A stretch of DNA of 64,000 nucleotides, taken from the NCBI GenBank assembly GCA_903844735.1, contig CAIMUX010000073.1:29110-93109 (forward strand), in the 5' to 3' direction. Source of the stretch: Candidatus Eiseniibacteriota bacterium (lineage in GTDB: Bacteria; Eisenbacteria; RBG-16-71-46; CAIMUX01). The stretch's first letter is position 1. Each line of letters begins with the position of its first letter. This document shows positions 19,308 to 27,210 of this stretch, in pieces. Below the pieces are notes generated by a model, which was not told the DNA's origin, searched no databases, and worked only from the letters and a program-made list of their open reading frames with translations. A program made the position numbers and the translations under genes.

Positions 19308-20387
19308 TCAGACGGGCCGCGAGACCATCCGTTCGTCCAACCTCGCCTTCTCGCTTCTGTAGAGACGGTCCAAAGCGCGGTTCGATAGACAGGAGGCCGA
19401 GGCGAGGCCGATGACGCGACGCACCTCGGGGCGCGTGATGCGAACCCGCTCTGCTCCCAGGAGGACTTGCTCCTCGCCCCAGATCCTCACCAGAGTCCGC
19501 ACCGCGAAGAGAACCGGCCAGGCGCAGAAGAGCCGAAGGCGCGGTGTGCGGCGAGGCAGGAGAAGCGTGTACTCCATGGCCCGGTCGAGGTAGGCGGCAG
19601 CCTCCCGCACCACCGAGCCGATCACCCGCAGGGCGCGGGGCCGTTCGGCCGGCTCCTCCAACAGCTTCATGCTGGTGCCGTGGGCGCGAGCCAGTTCCTC
19701 GGGCAGGTAACTCCAGCCGCGCCGCCGGTCTTCAGCCACGTCCTGGAGGATGTTCGTGTACTGCAGCCCGAGACCGAAGGGACCAGCCAGCGCATGAAGC
19801 TGCTCGGGATCAGTCGCGCCGGGGCCGAGGTGGAGCGCAAAGAGGTCGGTCAGCAGGTGTCCCACCGTGCCGGCAACATAGTAGGCGTAGAGCTGCATCT
19901 CCTCGGCCGTGCCAAGGACGACCCGCACCGGTGACGTGGCGTCGCCGGCCCGCCGCTCGCGATCGACGAACGAGGCCATACCGAGCGCCATCGCCTGCAC
20001 CCAGCGTGACACCACTTCCTGCGTCTCCCCGGAAAGCGAAGCGTAGGCGCAAAAGACAGTCTCCCGGTTGCGGAAGAGGCGCGTCTCGGCGTCACTGGGC
20101 AGCGGGAGCGACTCGGCCGGCGCCAGCGCGGCCGTCAAGTCGGCCGGCGAGAAAGTCGCCGTGGCGATCCCTTGCGCCAGCGACTCCAACCCCTCGATGC
20201 GCACCGCCGGGTCGCAGCCGGTTGCGTCTTCCAGGAAATCGGCCAAACGGCAGAGCAGATACGCGACCGTTACGGGGTCGCGCAAGGGGCGAGGCAACAC
20301 GCGAATCGTGAGCGCGAAGGTGCGGGAGACGGTTGGCAGCGCGGTCCGGCAGGCATGCAGCGCCGCAGCATCCTCCCGCGGCCTCAC
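19308..20387 (-). CDS. Squalene/phytoene synthase family enzyme
   Basis: 359 residues of the trans-isoprenyl head-to-head synthase family. The opening 'SRTFALTIRVLPRPLRDPVTVAYLLCRLADFLED' region holds the first Asp-rich motif (DFLED). The second is 'YTNILQDVAEDRRRGWSYLP' (DVAED), with the family's 'QxxNIxxD' signature. Such enzymes condense two farnesyl or geranylgeranyl diphosphates to squalene, hydroxysqualene or phytoene at the membrane. I cannot separate HpnC/HpnD, squalene synthase and CrtB types by eye; the length and 'CRLADFLED' lean towards farnesyl-diphosphate farnesyltransferase. The GTG start at 20387 overlaps the maf stop (GTGA). Confidence 0.85.
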   Translation of the reverse strand: MRPREDAAALHACRTALPTVSRTFALTIRVLPRPLRDPVTVAYLLCRLADFLEDATGCDPAVRIEGLESLAQGIATATFSPADLTAALAPAESLPLPSDAETRLFRNRETVFCAYASLSGETQEVVSRWVQAMALGMASFVDRERRAGDATSPVRVVLGTAEEMQLYAYYVAGTVGHLLTDLFALHLGPGATDPEQLHALAGPFGLGLQYTNILQDVAEDRRRGWSYLPEELARAHGTSMKLLEEPAERPRALRVIGSVVREAAAYLDRAMEYTLLLPRRTPRLRLFCAWPVLFAVRTLVRIWGEEQVLLGAERVRITRPEVRRVIGLASASCLSNRALDRLYRSEKARLDERMVSRPV

Positions 20388-21001
20388 GCAGAGTCCTCAG
20401 GGTCGAGCGGCGAGACGCCGAACCGCTCGAGCAGTCGCACCACCGCCGTCAGCGGCAGGCCGATGATGGCGGTCGGGTCGTCTCCCCCCATCGACTCGAA
20501 GAGCGCCACGCCGAGCGACTCGGAGAGATAGCTTCCGGCGGAACGCACCGGGCGTTCCAGCTCCACGTAGCGGCGGATTCTCTCCTCGCTGAGCGGACGC
20601 ATGCAAAGCCGGCTCGTCACCAGCTCGTGAACCAGCCTGCCGTCCCGCGTGTCGAGCAGCGCTACCGCGTTGTGGAGACGGTGTTCCTTCCCAGCCAGGA
20701 AACGGAGCTGCTCCCTCGCGCGCTCTTCGGTCCCGGGCTTGGCTAGCACCCGCCCCTCGCACTCGCCAAGCTGGTCGGAGGCGAGGATGAGCGTGTCAGG
20801 ATAGGCATCACGGAGCGAGAGCGCCTTGCCCACGGCGTTTTCCCGCACCACCGCGCGGACCGTGTCGGCATCGGCGGGGCCGGGCGGCGGGGAAATCTCC
20901 TCGAAGCCGGGCGCCGCCATATCAAACGGTAGGCGAAGGCGGGCCAGGAGATCCCGGCGGAAGACCGAGGTGGACGCAAGGATCAGTCGCCGATGGCTCA
21001 C
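20384..21001 (-). CDS. Maf/YceF-like nucleotide pyrophosphatase
   Basis: 205 residues. The Maf signature 'LILASTSVFRRDLLARL' is at the start, the catalytic Asp is in 'LILASDQLGECEGRVLAKPG', and 'SAGSYLSESLGVALFESMGGD' and 'IIGLPLTAVVRLLERFGV' complete the fold. 'SDQ' plus 'LAKPG' points to the YceF subgroup, which hydrolyses 7-methyl-GTP, rather than the dTTP/UTP subgroup. It would clear modified nucleotides in the cytoplasm. The GTG at 21001 has a GGGAGG ribosome site five bases upstream. It is coupled to the downstream isoprenoid gene by stop-start overlap. Confidence 0.88.
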   Translation of the reverse strand: MSHRRLILASTSVFRRDLLARLRLPFDMAAPGFEEISPPPGPADADTVRAVVRENAVGKALSLRDAYPDTLILASDQLGECEGRVLAKPGTEERAREQLRFLAGKEHRLHNAVALLDTRDGRLVHELVTSRLCMRPLSEERIRRYVELERPVRSAGSYLSESLGVALFESMGGDDPTAIIGLPLTAVVRLLERFGVSPLDPEDSA

Positions 21002-21332
21002 GGTGCCTCCCTTGGCATGCCCGGGCAGCATTTCGCAGGGATCCGGCTCGGCCGTTTGGCGTTCTCCTGCTGGCACTGCTCGGGGCGGTTCCATCCGGTG
21101 GGAGGATAGCACAGACGGGGATGCGATGGTTGGCGGGCACCAGAACCCAGGAAGGGATGCGCCCAGCGGCGCGGTGCTGCTATTCTCGGTGGAGGCGCAA
21201 GGAGGGGCCGGGGTGCGGGAAGATCACCGTCCCGGCGCGGACCAGGCGACACGAGGGGCGAACATCGCGGCCGGGACGGCCGACAAGACCGGCACGGCGG
21301 CGGGACCGGCACGACCAACGGGAGGTACATCA

Positions 21333-22010
21333 GTGTTATTGAAGCGGGACGACGCGGTGCTGGTAGTGATCGATGTCCAAGAAAGGCTCCTGCCGTTCAT
21401 CCACGACTCCGAGCTCACGGTCCGGCAGGTAGTGCGTCTGGTCCGGGGCTTCCACATTCTGGGACTGCCGATTCTGGTCACCGAGCAGTACCGCAAGGGG
21501 ATCGGCCCGACCGACGCGCGGGTGGTCGATGCCCTGATCCGCCCCGAGAGTGTGGATGAGCCGCTGCCCCCGATCTATGCGAGCGACACCGACCTTCCCG
21601 AGCGCCGGGTCCAGCCCGCTGTGCCCCCCCTGGGGGGCGTCCCCCCGCAGGGGGCCGCGTCCGCTGCGCAGGCTTCATTCGAGCCGCTGGAGAAGATGAC
21701 CTTCAGTTGTGCCGAGCACCCGCCCTTCATGGAGGCCCTACGCGCCACGGGCCGCAGCCACGTGTGGCTCTGCGGCATCGAATCGCATGTGTGTGTGCTC
21801 CAGACGGCTCTGCAATTGGTGGAACGGAGCTTCGATGTCTTTCTCGCCGCCGACGCCGTCTCTTCGCGCAGCCCTCGCAACGTCGAGATCGCGCTGCGTC
21901 GCATGGAGCGCGAGGGGGTGCACCTGACCTCGGTGGAGGCCGGCGTCTTCGAGATGATGCATGTCTCAGGGACACCGGAATTCAAGCGCTGGAGCCGGCA
22001 GATCAGATAG
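21333..22010 (+). CDS. Isochorismatase-family cysteine hydrolase (YcaC/nicotinamidase-like)
   Basis: 225 residues from a GTG with GGAGG seven bases upstream. The Asp-Lys-Cys triad is visible: Asp in 'AVLVVIDVQERLLPF', Lys in 'EKMTFSC' and Cys in 'GIESHVCVLQTALQL'. The family hydrolyses amides or vinyl ethers such as nicotinamide or isochorismate; YcaC-type members have unknown substrates. About 25 residues at ~92-116 (Pro/Gly/Ala) are inserted just before the Lys motif and are encoded by back-to-back GC hairpins; this is absent from usual members. The gene is divergent from maf and convergent with the M56 gene. Confidence 0.82.
   Translation: MLLKRDDAVLVVIDVQERLLPFIHDSELTVRQVVRLVRGFHILGLPILVTEQYRKGIGPTDARVVDALIRPESVDEPLPPIYASDTDLPERRVQPAVPPLGGVPPQGAASAAQASFEPLEKMTFSCAEHPPFMEALRATGRSHVWLCGIESHVCVLQTALQLVERSFDVFLAADAVSSRSPRNVEIALRRMEREGVHLTSVEAGVFEMMHVSGTPEFKRWSRQIR
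21624..21654. repeat. Double GC hairpin inserted in a coding sequence
   Basis: A run of seven C, one T and six G (21624-21637) is followed by CGT, six C, GCA and five G (21641-21654). This makes two perfect palindromes in a row. It lies in frame inside the isochorismatase gene and encodes the Pro/Gly insert. It looks like a small palindromic element that entered the gene without breaking it. Confidence 0.5.
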
Positions 22011-22024
22011 GCGGTTGATCGAGC

Positions 22025-24154
22025 TTACCGCAGCGTCCGGATCACCCGCGAGTACTCCCAGCTCGAGTCAAGGCGCTGTGCCGCCTCGCGGCAGATCTCG
22101 CGCAGCTTCTCGTCGCTTCCGGCGCGACGGGCCAGGGCGACGAGCACGTTGGCCTTCTCGTAGTCCGAATCGAGGCCATCGAAGGTCGCGAAATAGGCGC
22201 GGCTCGTGCCCTGGTCCGCCAGGAGATCCGGGTCGAAGGCGGTCAGGAACTGGGCGGCTTCGTAATCCGACCTCAAGTCGTCCACCGCCGCGAGCAGCAT
22301 CGCCAGTTCCCCGGGCGTGCGGTTCTCGCCGTCCAGACCACTCTGGAGCGCCTGGCGCCTTTCGTAGTCGGACTCAATGGACGACAAGCACGCAAGGAAG
22401 GCCTCCCGCGTGTTTTCTCGCCCCAGGTGGCGGTCCACGTATGAGATCAGGATGGACGCCCGCAGGTAGTCCGACTCAATGTCGCGGCGGATACGCCCGA
22501 GGGCTTCTGCGATCTCGGCGTCGGGCAGGTTGTCCAGGGCGAAGAACTCCGCATAGTACATGCTCTTCGAGACATCGGAGTCGACCTGGTCGATCAGCGC
22601 CAGGACACCGCGGAGGCATCCCTGTTCGTACGCGTGTCGCACCCGCTCATCCGCGTCGAACCCCGACACCAGCATGACAAACTCGATGGTACGCGCCAGC
22701 CACGCGCCTCCCTCGGAGTCGAACGGCCTGGAGTCACGGCCGACCTGGAAGTGGCACACGGGCTGCCCGCCACCGCCCGGCTCCGCTCGGAGCGTCGTCT
22801 TGCGACGTCCCCGCTTCTCCTCGATCGCAAAGCCGGAACTATCGTCCATGCGGACGATGCCGGTGTAGTCCTCCTTGAACTGGATCCTGCCCTTCATTTT
22901 CATCTTCACATTGATCCCGTTCATCTGGAACTCGCACGACATCGGCCGACCTGAGGCAAACACGTCCAGACCCGACTTGCGCTGCAGAGGAAGTGATGGC
23001 ACGGAGGGCAGGTCCGGCACCGACGAGGCCTGGAGCCCGCCGCCCGAGGCCGGTCCCGACGTGTTCTCCCCGCGCGCCCGGGCCATCGGACCCAAGGCGG
23101 ACAGCCCCGTGACAACGGTCAGAGCCATGCAGGCGGCGATCGCGACCGCGCGACGGCCGGGTGCCCGCCGGCGACGCCGGGAGTCGAGCACCGCGTCCAG
23201 TCGGTCGAACAGGCGCGACCGATGCGCCATCTCCAACCCGCCCGCTGGGGCTCGGTCCCGGCCGCCGAGGTGGCAGGCGATCTGCAGCAGGTGGTTCGCA
23301 TAGCTGGAGGGCAGAGCGCCCGCGCTGAGCACCAGATCGTCGCAGGCCAGTTCGCGCTCGACGCACATCCGCCCCGCGGCCATCCACACCAGGGGATTGC
23401 ACCAGTGGAGGAGGCAGGCGCATCGGGCCGCGAACTGGGTCAGACAGTCGCGCCGCCCGACGTGAGCCAACTCGTGGAGCAGCACCTGGCGGCGGAGTTC
23501 CTCGGGCCAGTCGTGGCAGTCCCCGGGCAGGAGTATCACCGGGCGGCGCAGGCCCCAGGTCATGGGAACCGGCGCATGGGGGCTGGTGAGAAGCGCCGGA
23601 GGGGTGTCGACACCCAGATCACGGCACAGCGACCGAAGGAGAGCAGGCCATCCGTCACTCTCCAGCGGCCGGGCCTCTTTCCGGAAGCGCCCCAATCGAG
23701 CCATGCCCCACGCACGGGCGAGGAGCAGCATCAGTATGCCCGAGACCCAAAACAGGAAGCACCAGATCGAAAGCGGCAGGAAAGCCTTAGCCTCCCGCAG
23801 GGCGTGGAACGACCCGGCGTCGGGCTCGCCGGCGCCCGCGGAAGCATCGACGGCCGCAACCGCAACAGACGCGGCAGCGGTCTTTGGCCCTCCATCGATG
23901 CCGGAGACAGAATCGGGGACCGGGACGACCCGCCAGGAGGGCAGCCCCGCTTCCAGGACCGGAAGCAAGAGCAGGCCGATCATCCCGAGGGTCCAGATCA
24001 GGTGGCGGGCGGAGGCGGAGGCGGAGCGCATCAGCCGACCCGCCAGCAAGAGCAATCCCACCAGCAGACTGCCCTTGAGCGCCACGGGCAGGACGATCGC
24101 GATCCACGGATCGGCGATCCGGGCGATGGAGAGGGATCTTACGATGGGGAACAT
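22025..24154 (-). CDS. M56 (BlaR1/MecR1-type) membrane metallopeptidase with 34-residue repeat array
   Basis: 709 residues. The N-terminal half has about four membrane helices and a zinc-protease core: HELAH (His227, His231) and a downstream 'ERELACDD' supplying Glu. This is the BlaR1/MecR1 sensor protease fold, which cleaves a BlaI-type repressor. The second half is periplasmic. It ends in six units starting S-D-Y-E or similar, spaced 35, 34, 34, 34 and 34 residues, which should form an alpha-solenoid in place of the penicillin-binding domain of BlaR1. The start is ATG 24154; a GTG at 24160 overlaps the blaI stop (GTGA). It is co-transcribed with blaI. Confidence 0.85.
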   Translation of the reverse strand: MFPIVRSLSIARIADPWIAIVLPVALKGSLLVGLLLLAGRLMRSASASARHLIWTLGMIGLLLLPVLEAGLPSWRVVPVPDSVSGIDGGPKTAAASVAVAAVDASAGAGEPDAGSFHALREAKAFLPLSIWCFLFWVSGILMLLLARAWGMARLGRFRKEARPLESDGWPALLRSLCRDLGVDTPPALLTSPHAPVPMTWGLRRPVILLPGDCHDWPEELRRQVLLHELAHVGRRDCLTQFAARCACLLHWCNPLVWMAAGRMCVERELACDDLVLSAGALPSSYANHLLQIACHLGGRDRAPAGGLEMAHRSRLFDRLDAVLDSRRRRRAPGRRAVAIAACMALTVVTGLSALGPMARARGENTSGPASGGGLQASSVPDLPSVPSLPLQRKSGLDVFASGRPMSCEFQMNGINVKMKMKGRIQFKEDYTGIVRMDDSSGFAIEEKRGRRKTTLRAEPGGGGQPVCHFQVGRDSRPFDSEGGAWLARTIEFVMLVSGFDADERVRHAYEQGCLRGVLALIDQVDSDVSKSMYYAEFFALDNLPDAEIAEALGRIRRDIESDYLRASILISYVDRHLGRENTREAFLACLSSIESDYERRQALQSGLDGENRTPGELAMLLAAVDDLRSDYEAAQFLTAFDPDLLADQGTSRAYFATFDGLDSDYEKANVLVALARRAGSDEKLREICREAAQRLDSSWEYSRVIRTLR
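22028..22579 (-). repeat. Six-unit protein repeat, 34-residue period, in the M56 protein
   Basis: Unit starts read SDVSKSM, SDYLRAS, SDYERRQ, SDYEAAQ, SDYEKAN and SSWEYSR. After a first step of 35, every step is exactly 34 residues (102 bases). Each unit ends with a hydrophobic helix and an acidic turn ('IE', 'LR' or 'LD' before SDYE). Thirty-four residues is the TPR/PPR unit length, but the consensus is not that of TPR. Confidence 0.7.
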
Positions 24155-24156
24155 GG

Positions 24157-24546
24157 TCACCGTCCTTCCTTGCGGGCCTGCTCGATCATCCGGGCCAGCT
24201 TCTTCAACTCCAAGTCCGACAGGTCCCCGGCCGAGTTCTCGATCAGAGCCGCGATCATCTCTTCGTGGGAATCGTCGAAAAAGTTGCGCAACAGGCTCTT
24301 CAGCGCCGAGCGGCGCGCACGCTCCCGGGAGACGATTGGTTCGAAAAGGTGGCGAGGGCCGTCCCACCGGTGGCGCAGGTGCTCCTTCTCTTCCAGAACC
24401 CGCAGGTGGGCCCGGACCGCTGAGTAGCTCGGCGGGTCCTCGAGGCTGTCCCGGACTTCCTGCGCGGTGGCCTGCCCGAGACGGTACATGATGTCCATGA
24501 TCTGGCGTTCGCGCCGGCTCAAACTGACATGGGGATCCCTTGCCAT
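24157..24546 (-). CDS. BlaI/MecI-family transcriptional repressor
   Basis: 129 residues. The winged-helix domain is typical: 'LSRRERQIMDIMYRLGQATAQEVRDSL' followed by 'PSYSAVRAHLRVLEEKEHLRHRWDGPRHLFEP' type sequence. A C-terminal helical dimerisation region holds 'ALKSLLRNFFDDSHEEMIAALIE'. BlaI proteins repress their own operon and target genes until the M56 partner cleaves them in the C-terminal domain. The ATG at 24546 has AAGGAGGA five bases upstream. The M56 gene follows with overlapping or near-overlapping start. No beta-lactamase gene is nearby, so the signal is probably not a beta-lactam. Confidence 0.9.
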   Translation of the reverse strand: MARDPHVSLSRRERQIMDIMYRLGQATAQEVRDSLEDPPSYSAVRAHLRVLEEKEHLRHRWDGPRHLFEPIVSRERARRSALKSLLRNFFDDSHEEMIAALIENSAGDLSDLELKKLARMIEQARKEGR

Positions 24547-24674
24547 CGACGTCCTCCTTCTTCGGCCGCGCCGCGATCCGGACGGCCGGTCGACCCGTGC
24601 TGCCGCGCCCCCGCCGTGAGCGCCGACGATCTGCTCATGATCGCACCGCCCAAACGCCGACGCGGCATCTTCCC

Positions 24675-25382
24675 CTACTGCGCTGCCTCCAAACGCTTCA
24701 GCGTCTCCCGGCCGCCGGCGTTGCGTTCCTGCAGAAACCGGTAGCCGAGAGCGTTGAAGTCGTTCTCGTCGAACACGGGACCTGTGTCGCGACGGGTCAA
24801 GAGCTCCTGGAGCGCCTTCTCCGCCGCCGGAATCCCCCCGTCGGCGAGGGCCTTCCCGACGACTGCGGCCGCGGAGCCTGACTTCGCTTTGCGCAGCGCA
24901 GTCCGCGCTCGCTCGATTTGTGGCGGCTCCCAGGGGAACATCGCCTCCACCGAATCACCCTGCCCCAGCACGGCCTCTGCGGCCGCGACGTCACCCGTAC
25001 CCAGGTACGCCTGCGCCAGCATTCCATAGGTGCTGGCGAGCTTCGGATAGTCCTCGCGACAGGCTCGCAGCAGGCCGATCGCCTCGGGGTATTGCTTACG
25101 CCCCAGGTAGTCACCGGCCTGCTGCATGACCTCGTCCACGCCGAAGAAGCATGTGTCGGCTCCGACCGCCCGCGTCCGGTCTAGCCTGGCGATCGCGGCT
25201 TCGAGGCCGTGCTCCCGGACGCCTCGCACGTATTCCTTGACGACCGAGGTCTTCAGGTTCACGAGGCTGCCGGCCTCATCCTGGGACGCGGGTGCGCCGT
25301 TCTCCAGCAGCCGCAGCGCGAACGCCAATGCCCGGTCCGTCCCCGCGGCGATACCGACCAGGACGGCGGATAGGCGCGTCAT
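24675..25382 (-). CDS. TPR-repeat protein, possibly C-terminally truncated
   Basis: 235 residues from an ATG at 25382 (GAGGAG nine bases upstream). At least two TPR-like helical pairs are visible: 'GDYLGRKQYPEAIGLLRACREDYPK' and 'ASTYGMLAQAYLGTGDVAAAEAVLG', then a long helix and 'FDENDFNALGYRFLQERNAG'. In many serine-hydrolase/TPR proteins that last phrase continues into another TPR ('...VFKLNVEAYPD'), but here it stops after about 12 more residues. This may be a shortened tail. It lies upstream of blaI on the same strand and may belong to the BlaI/M56 regulon. No signal peptide is clear. Confidence 0.65.
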   Translation of the reverse strand: MTRLSAVLVGIAAGTDRALAFALRLLENGAPASQDEAGSLVNLKTSVVKEYVRGVREHGLEAAIARLDRTRAVGADTCFFGVDEVMQQAGDYLGRKQYPEAIGLLRACREDYPKLASTYGMLAQAYLGTGDVAAAEAVLGQGDSVEAMFPWEPPQIERARTALRKAKSGSAAAVVGKALADGGIPAAEKALQELLTRRDTGPVFDENDFNALGYRFLQERNAGGRETLKRLEAAQ

Positions 25383-25538
25383 GATGGCTGACTCCTCTCG
25401 ATGGGTGACTGGGAAATCCGTGATGGCCTTCGATGCTGCCCACCGGCGGGTCTGGTCATGGCACTCCTCGCGGCCGCGAAGGTTTGCCGGCCATGGGCCA
25501 TTGGGCGACAGTGTCCACATGCTAAGAAAACAACCATG

Positions 25539-25554
25539 TGCTAGATTACTAGCA
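25539..25554. promoter_or_regulatory. Palindromic operator-like site in an AT-rich patch
   Basis: TGCTAG-ATTA-CTAGCA is a perfect dyad. A further TGCTA half-site is 21 bases away (25519-25523) in the same orientation. The local sequence from ~25515 is unusually AT-rich for this genome, as expected of a promoter. It lies 157 bases upstream of the minus-strand TPR gene and the BlaI/M56 pair, so it is a candidate BlaI-type operator. That assignment is inference; the classical BlaI site is TACA-n2-TGTA. Confidence 0.4.
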
Positions 25555-25617
25555 TTCGCGGTTCAGGGTTGCAGGAAAAAGTGACCGCCGCCGGCTGATT
25601 CACTTCCGGCGACTGGT

Positions 25618-25733
25618 GTGCGTGCGCGGTTCTCTTCTGGCCCATCCGAAGATCTACCTCTTCGATCTCGGCGTCCGCAATGCGCTGCTCCCGAGCCCAT
25701 CACAACTCTCTGCTTCCGTTGCGGATATGGCGT
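25618..25733 (+). pseudogene. Remnant of a DUF4143 / AAA-family ATPase gene
   Basis: A short frame reads 'LLAHPKIYLFDLGVRNALLP' and then runs to a TGA. The phrase P-K-x-Y-x-x-D-x-G-x-R-N-A-L-L is the hallmark of the DUF4143 domain at the C-terminus of a widespread bacterial AAA ATPase. Everything before and after it is missing, so this is a relic of about 25 codons. I see no other gene in 25734-26060. Confidence 0.5.
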
Positions 25734-26062
25734 GACCCCGGCAGCTGTCACCACCGGCGCCTGCGTCAACCACTCGGGCCACCCAAGTTCGTGGTTCGAG
25801 GGTTTGCCTCGCCGTTACGCCCCGTTCACGAACCTGGTCCTGTTACAGGGGCAATTGCCCTCAGGCTGCTATCTTCGTGCGCAACAGATCGTTCGACTGG
25901 GCGCCAATGCGAGGTCACGGAGATACCACCCCAGTCCCCCGTGCACCGACGGCAGGCCTATGCCCGGCTGAGAGTCCGGCACGGAGACCAATTGGGACCG
26001 AGGTCGGTCTGACCCCACCCCCCTGCCTCCGAGTCAGCCTCTCGCGAGACCAGAATGCGCAC

Positions 26063-26089
26063 TTGCCTAAATCGCTTTCATGCTATACT
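26063..26089 (+). promoter_or_regulatory. Candidate promoter of the toxin-antitoxin pair
   Basis: TTGCCT (26063-26068) and TATACT (26084-26089) resemble -35 and -10 boxes with a short 15-base spacer, in an AT-richer patch. If it is used, transcription would begin near 26096, two bases before a GTG at 26098. That would make the toxin start there and the message almost leaderless, instead of starting at the ATG at 26080. Confidence 0.3.
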
Positions 26090-26436
26090 CTGACCAGGTG
26101 CAGATTCGCTCCTACAGAAGCAGCAGCGGTCGCCTGCCGATGGAGGAGTTCATCCTAGCCCTGCCGCACCGGCTCCAGGCCGCAGTCGTGGAAACAATGG
26201 CTCGCCTGCGTCAGCAGGGACTGGGTGCTCCTGGAGTGAGTCTTCGCCAGGTTCGGGGCAAGCTCTGGGAGATCCGGGTTTCCGCCGGCGGAGCGGTGCG
26301 AATCTTCTATTGCACCTTGGCGGGCGGCACTGACGAAACGCTGATTCTTCTCCATGCCTACCAGAAGAAGACCCCGAAAGCGCCGCCGCGGGAGATCGAG
26401 GTGGCCGAGAAGCGCATGAGGGAGGTTCTCCCATGA
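26080..26436 (+). CDS. HigB/RelE-superfamily toxin (phage Gp49-like, DUF891)
   Basis: Up to 118 residues. The fold's markers are 'SGRLPMEEFILALPHRLQAAVVETMARLRQ', 'VRGKLWEIRVSAGGAVRIFYC' and 'LILLHAYQKKTPKAPPREIEVAEKR' in order; the basic 'KLWEIR..RIFY' core is the mRNA-interferase active-site region of HigB/RelE proteins. Family members cleave mRNA on the ribosome unless bound by the antitoxin. The toxin gene comes first, as in higBA. Its stop overlaps the antitoxin ATG. The start may be the GTG at 26098, which would give the usual short N-terminus. Confidence 0.88.
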   Translation: MLYSDQVQIRSYRSSSGRLPMEEFILALPHRLQAAVVETMARLRQQGLGAPGVSLRQVRGKLWEIRVSAGGAVRIFYCTLAGGTDETLILLHAYQKKTPKAPPREIEVAEKRMREVLP

Positions 26437-26804
26437 AGACCGCTACGAAGACGAAAGGACCCGGGATGGGTGGTACTGCGGTGAAACGCCGGATTTCCGA
26501 ACGACTCGCGAGGGAGAAGACGGTTCCTTGGGAAGAAACGGAAAGACGCGTCCTGACAAATCCCGAAGTGCGATTTCTGTATGAGGATCTGCATTTCCGC
26601 CGGCAGATTGCGGTAGCGCTGACGGAAGCTCGCAAGCGCGCCGGACTGACGCAGGCCGGCTTGGCCGCACGGATCGGCTCGACACAATCCGTGGTGGCGC
26701 GTTTCGAGGGGGGAGCAGCCGGCGTGCCGAGTCTGCATTTTCTTGATCGCGTGGCCCGCGCGTTGGGGCTTCGATTGGCTCTCACCCTCGAGAAAGCGGC
26801 CTGA
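26433..26804 (+). CDS. HTH-type antitoxin (HigA/XRE family)
   Basis: 123 residues. The C-terminal half is an XRE helix-turn-helix: 'FRRQIAVALTEARKRAGLTQAGLAARIGSTQSVVARFE', then 'VPSLHFLDRVARALGLRLALTL'. The N-terminal ~60 residues are charged and probably wrap the toxin. It neutralises HigB and should repress the operon. ATG 26433 lies within the toxin's stop region (ATGA). A transposase remnant begins at its stop codon, so the pair sits in a decayed mobile region. Confidence 0.88.
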   Translation: MKTATKTKGPGMGGTAVKRRISERLAREKTVPWEETERRVLTNPEVRFLYEDLHFRRQIAVALTEARKRAGLTQAGLAARIGSTQSVVARFEGGAAGVPSLHFLDRVARALGLRLALTLEKAA

Positions 26805-26998
26805 TCTTCTTCGGCGAAACGTCTTTGCGGAAGGCCACCACCGACTTTCTCGCTCACTTTCACACGGAGAGGAATCACCAGGGGCTGGGCAACCGATTGA
26901 TCGAGGGCGGCGAGGAAGTCGGTCGCTCAACTGGCCAGGTTCAATGCCGGGAACGGCTCGGCGGCATGCTGCGGTACTACCATCGGGAAGCTGCATAG
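26804..26998 (+). pseudogene. Transposase/integrase C-terminal remnant (copy 1)
   Basis: Directly after the antitoxin stop, the frame reads 'IFFGETSLRKATTDFLAHFH', then 'TERNHQGLGNRLIEGGEEVGR', then 'CRERLGGMLRYYHREAA' and a TAG. This is the conserved end of rve-type integrase/transposases of the kind 'H-x-E-R-N-H-Q-G-L-x-N-R-L-I'. The catalytic DDE part is absent. A second, shorter copy is at 59626-59740. The rest of 26999-27210 shows no gene. Confidence 0.65.
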
Positions 26999-27210
26999 AA
27001 ACCTCGGCCGGTGAGGTTCGGAACTTGCCCCGTGACTCCGTCGGACAGCTACGTCCTCGAACTGCCGAATTCCCTGACCCTTGGCTCAAGAGACGCTGTG
27101 ATCGGCCGGAACTGGCCCCATCGAATCGACTGAAGTCTCGAATTCTCTGGATCCTAGGCTTCGCTCGAGTATTTTCCCCTTACGCTCGACCGTCACGCCC
27201 AAATGCACGC

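Noticed and set aside
24675..25382. Reading the TPR gene as part of a serine hydrolase (beta-lactamase) controlled by BlaI
   Set aside because: No S-x-x-K, Y-x-N or K-T-G motif occurs in the frame. Only the TPR part typical of the C-terminus of such proteins is present.
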